From: DASPPM01 sp035604475
Lineage (GTDB): Bacteria; Pseudomonadota; Alphaproteobacteria; JACZXZ01
Length of the DNA stretch: 6,171 nucleotides
Assembly: GCA_035604475.1 (NCBI GenBank)
Contig: DATNIJ010000092.1
Span: 1 to 6,171 of the forward strand
Direction: 5' to 3'
This document shows, piece by piece, positions 1-5,775 of the stretch. The position numbers and the translations under genes were made by a program. The notes beneath the pieces are model-generated. The model was not told the origin of the DNA, searched no databases, and saw nothing but the letters and a program-made list of their open reading frames with translations. The stretch's first letter is position 1. Each line of letters starts with the position of its first letter.

Positions 1-1
1 G

Positions 2-331
2 CCCGACGTGGTGGTGAACGGATCGTGGAAGCAGCACGTCATGATCCAGCTCCTGGCCGATTGGGCAGGCGAGGGCGGCTGGCCCTGGAAGCTCCGCTTC
101 CAGTTCCGCGGCATGAACCTGCCCGGCGAGACGCTCACCGCTTGGGGCCGCGTCAAGGCCAAGGAGGCGCGCGGCCGCTTCGGCGTCGTCGAGCTCGAGA
201 TCGGCCTCAGGAACGAGAAAGGCGAGGAGGGCACGCCCGGTAGTGCCACCGTGGTGCTCCCCAGGCGCGACGGGCCTCCCGTGCCCTACCCCTTCGATCC
301 CCGCGTGCTCGACGCAGCTGAGGTCTCGTGA
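2..331 (+). CDS. MaoC-like hot-dog dehydratase family protein, C-terminal part (5' truncated)
   Basis: The reading frame is open from the left edge of the window, so the start lies outside; 109 residues are visible, ending at a TGA at 329-331. The piece resembles the C-terminal half of MaoC-like hot-dog domain proteins (hydratases or dehydratases acting on acyl-CoA or related thioesters). It begins with an N-G-S-W-K-Q-H stretch and an L-L-A-D-W-A segment that would form the hot-dog helix. Then come F-R-G-M-N-L-P-G-E-T-L and alternating hydrophobic strands (W-G-R-V, V-V-E-L-E-I) that end in A-T-V-V-L-P. The F-R-G-(M)-x-x-P-G-E-x-L motif followed by a strand and a closing 'G.A.V.LP' edge is typical of this fold. 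Substrate and pathway cannot be read from this fragment. It is convergent with the lipoprotein gene to its right. Confidence 0.7.
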   Translation, partial: PDVVVNGSWKQHVMIQLLADWAGEGGWPWKLRFQFRGMNLPGETLTAWGRVKAKEARGRFGVVELEIGLRNEKGEEGTPGSATVVLPRRDGPPVPYPFDPRVLDAAEVS

Positions 332-373
332 TGCCGTCTCGCGCGTAGCGCCAACTCTCGCAAATTCGAGCAT

Positions 374-491
374 CCCCCCTCCCTGCCCTCCCCCTCAAGG
401 GGGGAGGGGATATGCATGGCATGGCAACAAAATCCCCTCCCACCTTGAGGGGGATCGGCCGCCCGTTGAGGATCGGCCGATGGGTGGGGGG
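374..491. repeat. Nested GC-rich inverted repeat (REP/MITE-like), intergenic
   Basis: This fills most of the gap 332-548 between two convergent genes. The inner arms 389-411 and 432-454 are reverse complements at 22 of 23 positions, with a 20-base loop (412-431). The outer arms 374-383 and 482-491 match at 9 of 10. The left inner arm also folds on itself (CCCTCCCCC at 386-394 with GGGGGAGGG at 400-408). The right half holds a direct repeat GATCGGCCG at 453-461 and 471-479, each preceded by TTGAGG. A further perfect 7-bp inverted repeat (ATGGGTG 480-486, CACCCAT 501-507) lies at the right edge. C-run/TTGAGG/G-run palindromes of this kind recur between genes in many alphaproteobacteria, from memory. 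It could end transcription from both sides, but there is no T-tract on either strand. I see no gene in 332-548. Confidence 0.75.
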
Positions 492-548
492 CGTATCACG
501 CACCCATGATTGCGAGTACTCGTTCCGGGTACGAGCGATCCGCGGCGC

Positions 549-1514
549 TCACTTGGCTTTGGTGCGCTCCGCCTCGTCGACGAGGGCGGCGATCCCTTGC
601 GCGGCGTTTTGCGAGACCGAGGAGGCGATCTCGCCCCACACCCGCTCGAGAAGACGCGTCGGCACGTTGTTCTCCTGGCTTACCTCGCCGACCACCGTGC
701 CATCCGGGCGCTTGACGCTCCAGGTCACCTTGACGTGCTGGGTGCCCTCGCTGACCCGTGAGATCGCCACCGTGCCGTCGAGCAGCAGGCTGTCCCTTGC
801 CTTCTGCTGCACCACCTCGACGCCCGCGACCTTGAGCGCGTATTCGATGGTCTGGCGCAGGGCCGTGTCGCCGTCGCTCGCAGGCGAGCCCGTGATCGAC
901 TCGACCGCAAGGCCGCGGCCGGAGGCGGATTTTCGGGCCCGCTCCGCGGCACTTGCGGCGGGCGGATCGAGAGGCAGGGGCGCATCCCCCTCGATGCCTT
1001 TGACCATCATGTCGGCAGGCTCGCGCGCGACATTGGCCATGAGCTTGGCCTTGGTCGCGGGCGAGGTCAGGTCGGCGCCGAGCGGGAGGAGCTGCGCGTA
1101 GCGCGAGAGGAGCTCGCCGCCCTCATCCCGCACCTCCCAGCTCACGGCCGCCGGGCCCTTCGCCGCAAAGGCGGGAGAAGGGGCCTCCAGGCGCGCGCTT
1201 ACGGTATAGAGCACGCGAGCCGGCCCTTTCTCGCCGACGGCAACCGGCAGGCTGCGTTTCTCGAGCGCTGTCGCCATGGCATCCGCAAGCTCGCGGCCGA
1301 GCGGGGCGGCAACGCCCGCGACCGGGGTCACGACGATGACGAAGCGTTCCCGCTCGGGTGCCGCGAGCTCGGAGGGCAGCGGCTTTGCCGCCGGCCGGAA
1401 GGGGCGCGGCTCGTCGATGCAGCCGCCGAGCGCCGTCGCGGCGAAGAGCGCGAGCAGGATGAGCGCTGGGACGGGCCAAGTGCGGCCATGACGCTGGGGA
1501 CGAGGCGTCTCCAT
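549..1514 (-). CDS. Uncharacterised lipoprotein with two related domains
   Basis: This encodes 321 residues from the ATG at 1514. I chose this start because it gives a clean lipoprotein signal: a basic n-region (residues 1-14), a hydrophobic core (15-29) and the lipobox L-G-G-C with Cys32. A TTG at 1559 would add 15 residues and has no better ribosome site. After Cys32 comes a Pro-rich linker (33-50), then two segments, about 58-172 and 202-312. Both share a beta strand, a helix with A-L-(E/K), V-x-V, a strand, an A-V-S-W / V-T-W strand, a G turn and a C-terminal helix, which suggests internal duplication. The mature protein would be anchored in the cell envelope; sorting cannot be decided, though Ile rather than Asp follows the Cys. 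No catalytic motif is visible. It lies about 100 bases downstream of pgeF on the same strand and may be in the same operon. I do not recognise a named family; function unknown. Confidence 0.8.
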   Translation of the reverse strand: METPRPQRHGRTWPVPALILLALFAATALGGCIDEPRPFRPAAKPLPSELAAPERERFVIVVTPVAGVAAPLGRELADAMATALEKRSLPVAVGEKGPARVLYTVSARLEAPSPAFAAKGPAAVSWEVRDEGGELLSRYAQLLPLGADLTSPATKAKLMANVAREPADMMVKGIEGDAPLPLDPPAASAAERARKSASGRGLAVESITGSPASDGDTALRQTIEYALKVAGVEVVQQKARDSLLLDGTVAISRVSEGTQHVKVTWSVKRPDGTVVGEVSQENNVPTRLLERVWGEIASSVSQNAAQGIAALVDEAERTKAK

Positions 1515-1573
1515 TCGGTGTGAAAATGCGCTGGTCGACACGGCACAGCAAGAGCGCAAAGTGAGAGCGCCGC

Positions 1574-1594
1574 GCGTGGGCGCGAGACCCGCGC
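1574..1594. other. GC hairpin between pgeF and the lipoprotein gene
   Basis: GCGTGGG (1574-1580) can pair with CCCGCGC (1588-1594) across a 7-base loop, with one G-T wobble. On the minus strand, the direction of the flanking genes, no T-run follows, so it is not a standard intrinsic terminator. It could reduce read-through or mark an RNA processing site. In DNA this rich in G+C, such a hairpin may also arise by chance. Confidence 0.25.
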
Positions 1595-1613
1595 TATTTC
1601 ATCCGTTCCGCCG

Positions 1614-2393
1614 TCAGACCAGCGCGATTGTCGAAAGGCCCCGCCCGTAGTCGCTGCATCCCTCGTGGCTGCTGCGCCGGTAGCTGAAGAAGAGCTCGGG
1701 TGCCGCATAAGTGTCGTGCGCGAGCCGATCGACGGAAGCGAGACCGAGGCGGGCCAAGCGCTCCGCCACATAGGCCGGCAGATCGAACATGAAATGGCCG
1801 AGGCGCGCGGCCGGCCGGAAGAAGGCGCTGTTCGCCCTATCCTCGACGAGGAACGGTCGCGGAAACTCGGGGCCGACTTCGTAGGAGGTGCCGGCGATGG
1901 CGGGGCCGATCGCACCATGGATGCGCTCGCGCTCTGCACCCAAGGCAACCATGGCCTCCACGGTCGCCTCGAGGATCCCGGCAAGCGCCCCGCGCCAACC
2001 GGCGTGCGCGGCACCTGCGACCCCTGCCTCCGCATCGGCGAGGAGCACGGGCGTGCAATCGGCGGCAAGCACGCCGAGTGCCAAGCCGCGCCGGCGCGTG
2101 ACGAGGCCGTCGACCTGAGGCCGGGAATCGAGCGAGAAAGGTGCCTCGAGCATCTCGACGCGCGCGGAATGCACTTGATACGCGGTCGCGAGCGCGGTTC
2201 CCGGCAGGCCGAAGGCGGCCATGGCGCGCGCGCGGTTCTCGCGCACCGCCGCGGGATCGTCGCTTGAGCCGAGGCCGCAGTTGAGCGAGGCGTAGACGCC
2301 GCGTGAGACCCCGCCCTGGCGCGTGAAGAAGCCGTGCCGCACGCCGCAGAGGGCTGCAAGCCTGGCGCTTTCGAGCGGGACCGCGGGCGTCAT
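1614..2393 (-). CDS. pgeF: Peptidoglycan editing factor PgeF (YfiH/YlmD family, laccase-domain fold)
   Basis: A complete 259-residue protein of the YfiH/YlmD (DUF152, 'multi-copper polyphenol oxidase') family, at the family's usual length. Members carry metal ligands in one Cys and two His. Here these are H75 in Q-V-H-S (73-76), C113 in A-D-C-T-P-V-L-L (111-118) and H130 in A-A-H-A-G-W-R-G (128-135), so the site is intact. The N-terminal H-G-F-F-T-R-Q-G-G-V-S (20-30), G-P-A-I-x-G-x-S-Y-E-V-G (163-174) and C-terminal F-F-S-Y-R-R (235-240) are also family hallmarks. The E. coli protein removes L-Ser mis-incorporated into UDP-MurNAc in place of L-Ala; others report purine nucleoside phosphorylase or adenosine deaminase activity. 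It acts in the cytoplasm. The start is the ATG at 2393, which overlaps the midA stop as ATGA and has an AGAGAGG-type ribosome site just upstream, inside midA. Confidence 0.93.
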   Translation of the reverse strand: MTPAVPLESARLAALCGVRHGFFTRQGGVSRGVYASLNCGLGSSDDPAAVRENRARAMAAFGLPGTALATAYQVHSARVEMLEAPFSLDSRPQVDGLVTRRRGLALGVLAADCTPVLLADAEAGVAGAAHAGWRGALAGILEATVEAMVALGAERERIHGAIGPAIAGTSYEVGPEFPRPFLVEDRANSAFFRPAARLGHFMFDLPAYVAERLARLGLASVDRLAHDTYAAPELFFSYRRSSHEGCSDYGRGLSTIALV

Positions 2394-3481
2394 CGCACCT
2401 CTCTGAAGCCGGGAGGGACGGGCAGCGCCGGATGGGCAAGGACGAGCGCCTTGAACAGGGTGCCCATTTCGCCGGGCTCGATCAAGCGCCTGAGCGCGCC
2501 GTGGATGTCCTCCGCCTGCTCGCGCGAGGCCGCGGCCGCGAGGCGCTCGGCGCGCTCGCGGATGCCGAGTGCGAGCAGAAACTCGCCCTGCGCGATCGGG
2601 CCATGACAAGCGGCACCCGCCTCGCGCGCGGCGCGCTCTAGTGCTGCGAAATCGACATGCGCGGTCAAGTCGGCCGTGCCCGGTGCGGTGAGCGCATCGT
2701 GCCGCGCGTGCCGGCTGAGTGCCTGGAGTGTCGAGCCCAAGCCGGCCGTCTCGCGGCCGTAGTCGATGAAGAGTGCCATGCCGCCATGCTCGACGAGACG
2801 CTGGGCGATGGTGCTGACCAGGCTGATCGCGGCCGGCGACAGCTCGGCGATGCTGCCCACAGGAGCCGTGCGCTCCGCCGGCGAGAGCAACGCTTCCGCG
2901 GCCGTTGGATGGCGTGAGCGCGTGAAGCGGAACCGTCCGGCGGCGCTGTCGTAGTCGACGAGCCGCTCGCGCCAGCCCGCCGCGGTGCGCTCGAGCTGAA
3001 GGATGGGGAGCGCGTCGAGGAACTCGTTGGCAAGGAGGATGGTCGGCCCCTCCGGCACTGCGGCGAGATCGGGGTGCCAGCTCGCCCTCGTCCCCTCCAG
3101 GCGGGCGCGCTGCACAGCTGCAAGGTGCTGGCTCGCCTCGACGAGATGGATATGGGCCGCCGCAAGGAAGCCCGGCTGGGTACGTGCCGCGCGCAGCGCA
3201 TCCGCCATCAAGAGACCCCGTCCGGGGCCGAGCTCGATGAGGCGGAGTAGGGCCGGCCGGCCCATCGCGTCCCAGACGGCGACACTCCAGAGCCCGAGGA
3301 GCTCGCCGAACATCTGGCTGATCTCGGGGCTGGTGACGTAGTCGCCCTTGGCACCGAGCACCTCGCTTTGCGCGTAGTAGCCGTCTTGCGGATGCCACAG
3401 CGCCGCGGTCATGAATTCCGGGAGGCTGAGGGGGCCCTTGAGTGCGATGAGCCGCTTGAGATGGCCGCTCGCGTCGCTCAC
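2390..3481 (-). CDS. MidA/NDUFAF7-type class I SAM-dependent protein arginine methyltransferase
   Basis: Encodes 363 residues of the family known as MidA in Dictyostelium and NDUFAF7 in human mitochondria (DUF185, 'SAM-dependent methyltransferase, COG1565'). The N-terminal block has L-P-E-F-M, a P-Q-D-G-Y-Y (31-36) and G-D-Y-V-T-S-P-E-I-S-Q-M-F-G-E (46-60). The SAM-binding motif is I-E-L-G-P-G-R-G (82-89), followed by A-N-E-F-L-D-A-L-P (151-159), a D-Y-G (240-242), D-L-T-A-H-V-D-F (271-278) and a C-terminal M-G-T-L-F-K-A-L (339-346). NDUFAF7 symmetrically dimethylates an Arg of complex I subunit NDUFS2 (NuoD) and is needed for complex I assembly. The bacterial role is inferred from this. The start is GTG at 3481, which overlaps the lgt stop as GTGA. 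The next in-frame Met (residue 24) would cut the conserved N-terminal segment, so I keep GTG despite no clear ribosome site; coupling to lgt explains this. Confidence 0.9.
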   Translation of the reverse strand: MSDASGHLKRLIALKGPLSLPEFMTAALWHPQDGYYAQSEVLGAKGDYVTSPEISQMFGELLGLWSVAVWDAMGRPALLRLIELGPGRGLLMADALRAARTQPGFLAAAHIHLVEASQHLAAVQRARLEGTRASWHPDLAAVPEGPTILLANEFLDALPILQLERTAAGWRERLVDYDSAAGRFRFTRSRHPTAAEALLSPAERTAPVGSIAELSPAAISLVSTIAQRLVEHGGMALFIDYGRETAGLGSTLQALSRHARHDALTAPGTADLTAHVDFAALERAAREAGAACHGPIAQGEFLLALGIRERAERLAAAASREQAEDIHGALRRLIEPGEMGTLFKALVLAHPALPVPPGFREVR

Positions 3482-4296
3482 GGCTCGGGCCGGGCGGGAA
3501 GCGGCTTGGCGCGCGCGACGAGCCAGGCCCCGAAGAGGATGAGGGGGAGCGAGAGGATTTGGCCTTCGGTGACAGCGAAGGGGAGCAAGCCGCCAAGGGT
3601 GATGAAGCCGCGGAAGGGGTCCGGCTGGCGAAAGAGCTCGCCGATGATGCGCGCGATGCCGTAGCCGATGAGGAAGACCCCGGAGAGGACCCCGGGCCGC
3701 TCGCGACAGCCCATGCGGCGGAGGAAGAAGAGAACGAGGAAGAGCACGGCCCCCTCGAGCAAGGCCTCGTAGAGCTGGCTCGGATGGCGCGGCTCGGGTC
3801 CGCCGCGCGGAAAGATCATCGCCCACGGCAGCGCGCTCGGCCGGCCGAAGAGCTCGCCGTTCGCGAAATTGGCAAGCCGGCCGAAGAAGAGTCCGATCGG
3901 CACCGCGCAGACGACCGCGTCGCCGACCATCAGAAACGAGAGCTTCTGCCGGCGCGTGAAAAGCACGAGCGCTGCGATAACGCCCAAGAGCCCGCCGTGA
4001 AACGACATGCCGCCGTGCCAAAGTGCCAAAATCTGGAAGGGATCGGCAAGATAGACATCCGGCTGGTAGAAGAGCACGTAGCCGAGGCGGCCGCCGAGCA
4101 CGACGCCGAGCGTGCACCAGACGACGAGATCGTCGGTTTGCTCGGCACTCATCGCCTTGGGCGGGGCCGCCGCGATCTTGCGCACATGGCGCCAGCCGAT
4201 CAGGATGCCGACGATATAGGCGAGCGCGTACCAGCGGATGGCGAGCGGGCCGAGCCTCACCGCCACGGGGTCGATGTCGGGGAAATGAAGGGCCAT
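3478..4296 (-). CDS. lgt: Prolipoprotein diacylglyceryl transferase Lgt
   Basis: A 272-residue polytopic inner-membrane enzyme. It moves diacylglycerol from phosphatidylglycerol to the lipobox Cys of prolipoproteins, the first step of lipoprotein maturation. The Lgt signature is clear: G-R-L-A-N-F-A-N-G-E at 139-148, with the essential Arg at 140 and Asn and Glu following. H-G-G-M-S-F-H-G-G-L-L-G at 94-105 carries the conserved His100 (equivalent to E. coli His103). G-E-L-F-R-Q-P-D (219-226) has the second essential Arg (R223, E. coli R239), and H-P-S-Q-L-Y-E-A (171-178) is also typical. Hydrophobic segments at about 19-36, 58-76, 97-113, 122-139, 181-193 and 203-219, plus a C-terminal one (about 246-262), fit the seven-helix topology. 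The start is ATG at 4296, with an AGGA about 15 bases upstream, which is far. The stop overlaps the midA start. hldD lies 37 bases upstream. Confidence 0.97.
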   Translation of the reverse strand: MALHFPDIDPVAVRLGPLAIRWYALAYIVGILIGWRHVRKIAAAPPKAMSAEQTDDLVVWCTLGVVLGGRLGYVLFYQPDVYLADPFQILALWHGGMSFHGGLLGVIAALVLFTRRQKLSFLMVGDAVVCAVPIGLFFGRLANFANGELFGRPSALPWAMIFPRGGPEPRHPSQLYEALLEGAVLFLVLFFLRRMGCRERPGVLSGVFLIGYGIARIIGELFRQPDPFRGFITLGGLLPFAVTEGQILSLPLILFGAWLVARAKPLPARPEP

Positions 4297-4333
4297 CTGT
4301 TATCGCTCGCGTCCTGAGGTCCCGGAAAGCCCG

Positions 4334-5329
4334 TCAGAGGTAGGGATCGGGGGTGCTGAGGTAATCCCTCACGTAGTGCGCGATGCCGTCTTCGAGCTCG
4401 GTGAAGGGCCGGGCGTAGCCGGCACCTCTCAGTCGCGCCGTCTGGGCTTGGGTGAAGTATTGGTAGCGCGCGCGGATCTCGGCAGGCGTGTCGACGTAAC
4501 GGACGTCGGCCTCTTTCCCGAGTGCTAAGGCGACGGCACGCGCGAGATCGGCGAAGCTGCGGGCCTTTCCCGTGCCCAGATTGAAGAGGCCGCTCGCCTC
4601 CTCATGCGCGTAAAACCACAACATGGCATCCACACAGTCGCCGACCCAGATGAAGTCCCTGAGCTGGCCGCCGTCGGGATAGTCGGGATCGTGCGAGCGG
4701 AAGAGGATGGCGGGCTCGCCCACAGCGAGGCGCTCGTGGACCTGCTTGGCCACGCTGCGCATCGCACCCTTGTGGTACTCGTTGGGGCCATAGACGTTGA
4801 AGAAGCGCAGGCCCACCCACTGCGGCGGCCGCCCCTTGCCCTCGCTCAGGATGCGCGCAATGCGCCGATCGAAGAGGAGCTTGCTCCAGCCGTAGGGATT
4901 CATGGGGCGGAGGCGCGCGAGGGCCGCGTGCCCGGCGTCGTCGTCGAAGCCCGCGCTGCCGTCGCCGTAAGCGGCCGCGGAAGAGGCGTAGAAAAAGCGC
5001 GCGCCGTGCTCCGCACACCAGTCCCACAAGAGCTGCGAGAGCGTGAAATTGGTGCGCACGATGAGATCGGCATCGCGCTCGGTGGTCGCCGACACGGCGC
5101 CGAGGTGGAAGATGGCGGCGAGCGCGCCGCGATGGCGCTCGAGGAAATGGGCGAGCCCCTCGGGCTCCACGAAGGCGGCGAGCTCGCGCTTGGCGAGGTT
5201 GCGCCACTTCTCGCCGCTGCCCAGCCGGTCGCACACCGCAACCGCGCTACCGCGCGCTTCGAGTGCCGCGACGAGGTTCGAGCCGATGAAGCCGGCGCCG
5301 CCGGTGACGAGGATCGTGCCGTTCTGCAT
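4334..5329 (-). CDS. hldD: ADP-L-glycero-D-manno-heptose 6-epimerase HldD
   Basis: Encodes 331 residues, slightly longer than E. coli HldD (about 310), of the extended short-chain dehydrogenase family. It converts ADP-D-glycero-D-manno-heptose to the L-glycero form, the donor for LPS inner-core heptose. The N-terminal Rossmann motif is T-G-G-A-G-F-I-G-S-N (9-18). The catalytic set is S117 in Y-A-S-S-A-A-A-Y-G (114-122) and Y146/K150 in N-P-Y-G-W-S-K (144-150). K187 in Y-H-K-G-A-M (185-190) matches the second catalytic lysine of E. coli HldD (K178). G-G-Q-L-R-D-F-I-W-V-G-D-C-V-D (220-234), N-L-G-T-G-K-A-R-S-F (250-259) and Y-Q-Y-F-T-Q-A (289-295) separate HldD from other NDP-sugar epimerases. 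The chosen start, ATG at 5329, puts the Rossmann motif at the usual distance; a GTG at 5350 would add seven residues. It is probably first in an operon with lgt. Confidence 0.93.
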   Translation of the reverse strand: MQNGTILVTGGAGFIGSNLVAALEARGSAVAVCDRLGSGEKWRNLAKRELAAFVEPEGLAHFLERHRGALAAIFHLGAVSATTERDADLIVRTNFTLSQLLWDWCAEHGARFFYASSAAAYGDGSAGFDDDAGHAALARLRPMNPYGWSKLLFDRRIARILSEGKGRPPQWVGLRFFNVYGPNEYHKGAMRSVAKQVHERLAVGEPAILFRSHDPDYPDGGQLRDFIWVGDCVDAMLWFYAHEEASGLFNLGTGKARSFADLARAVALALGKEADVRYVDTPAEIRARYQYFTQAQTARLRGAGYARPFTELEDGIAHYVRDYLSTPDPYL

Positions 5330-5365
5330 CGCCCGGGGTCGCCCTTTCACGCCCGTCCTTGGCCT

Positions 5366-5382
5366 CGCCCCTTATAGGGGCG
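5366..5382. promoter_or_regulatory. Perfect palindrome centred on the hldD -10 region
   Basis: The arms CGCCCCT (5366-5372) and AGGGGCG (5376-5382) are perfect reverse complements around a TAT centre. The palindrome covers the proposed hldD -10 box, so it may be an operator, or a short hairpin if it lies inside a transcript. No regulator can be named from the sequence. Confidence 0.4.
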
Positions 5383-5399
5383 CTGCCTAAGCCTCGCAA
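5372..5399 (-). promoter_or_regulatory. Candidate sigma-70-type promoter for hldD-lgt-midA-pgeF
   Basis: On the minus strand TTGCGA (5399-5394) is followed after a 16-base spacer by CTATAA (5377-5372). This fits the alphaproteobacterial pattern of a strong -35 TTG and a looser -10. The predicted start of transcription, near 5365, gives a leader of about 35 bases before the ATG at 5329. The -10 lies inside the 5366-5382 palindrome. Confidence 0.45.
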
Positions 5400-5410
5400 G
5401 TTTGCCGCGG

Positions 5411-5439
5411 TTGCGAGAGGGATGCGGGCGTCCCATACT
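5411..5439 (+). promoter_or_regulatory. Candidate sigma-70-type promoter for ubiK
   Basis: TTGCGA (5411-5416), a 17-base spacer and CATACT (5434-5439) make a good promoter pointing right. Transcription would start near 5446, about 33 bases before the ubiK ATG. Its -35 is the mirror image of the one proposed for hldD, with 11 bases between them. Confidence 0.45.
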
Positions 5440-5478
5440 GCCCTTGGCAAGCGCAAACGCGGTCGGGGGAGCCCCACC

Positions 5479-5775
5479 ATGCAGGTAGACAATCGCCTTC
5501 TCGACGATCTGGCACGGCTCACGAGCGGGGCGCTCGGCTCGCTCGCCGGCCTCAAGGAGGAGATCGACGCGCTGGTGCGCCGACGCCTCGAGCGCCTCCT
5601 CGCCGAGATGGAGCTGGTGCGGCGGGAGGAATTCGAGGCGGTCAAGGCGGTCGCCGCCAATGCGCGCGCAGCCCAAGAGACGCTCGAGGCCCGCTTGGCC
5701 CGGCTTGAGCAGGCGCTCGAGGAAGCCGCACCAGCGAGGGCAAAACAAGAGGGCAGCCACAAGCCCTTGCGATAA
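5479..5775 (+). CDS. ubiK: UbiK-family ubiquinone biosynthesis accessory factor (BMFP/YqiC)
   Basis: A small acidic and helical protein of 98 residues, of the BMFP (membrane fusogenic protein, DUF526/YqiC) family. The N-terminal part (1-30) has the typical amphipathic L-L-D-D-L-A-R-L-T-S-G-A followed by a Gly/Ala stretch and K-E-E-I-D. The middle block has R-R-R-L-E-R-L-L-A-E-M-E-L-V-R-R-E-E-F-E-A-V (35-55), and the rest to about 82 is a coiled coil (E-A-R-L-A-R-L-E-Q-A-L). The M-x-L-V-R-R-E-E-F-(E/D) core is the family hallmark. In E. coli UbiK helps ubiquinone synthesis under air by binding UbiJ; the proteins trimerise through the coiled coil. The start is ATG at 5479, with GGGGGA (5465-5470) eight bases upstream. 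An in-frame ATG at 5359 is upstream of the likely promoter and adds a basic tail outside the family. The gene is divergent from hldD and followed by a YbjN gene. Confidence 0.88.
   Translation: MQVDNRLLDDLARLTSGALGSLAGLKEEIDALVRRRLERLLAEMELVRREEFEAVKAVAANARAAQETLEARLARLEQALEEAAPARAKQEGSHKPLR

Noticed and set aside
374..507. CRISPR array or tandem repeat array
   Set aside because: The repeats are inverted and nested, with only one short direct repeat pair; there is no regular spacer pattern.
412..1101. Plus-strand open frame (229 codons) starting in the repeat
   Set aside because: It begins inside the inverted repeat and runs antisense through the lipoprotein gene; its Ser/Arg/Ala-rich product looks like a shadow.
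1665..2267. Plus-strand open frame (200 codons) opposite pgeF
   Set aside because: It mirrors pgeF, which has all its metal ligands; no ribosome site or domain supports a second gene.
3559..4317. Long plus-strand open frame (252 codons) opposite lgt
   Set aside because: It is antisense to a well-supported lgt and very rich in Glu, Arg and Ala, as expected from mirrored codon bias in GC-rich DNA; no known domain is visible.
4604..5377. Plus-strand open frame (257 codons) opposite hldD
   Set aside because: It is antisense to hldD, whose motifs are intact throughout; its low-complexity composition reflects the GC-rich third positions of the real gene.
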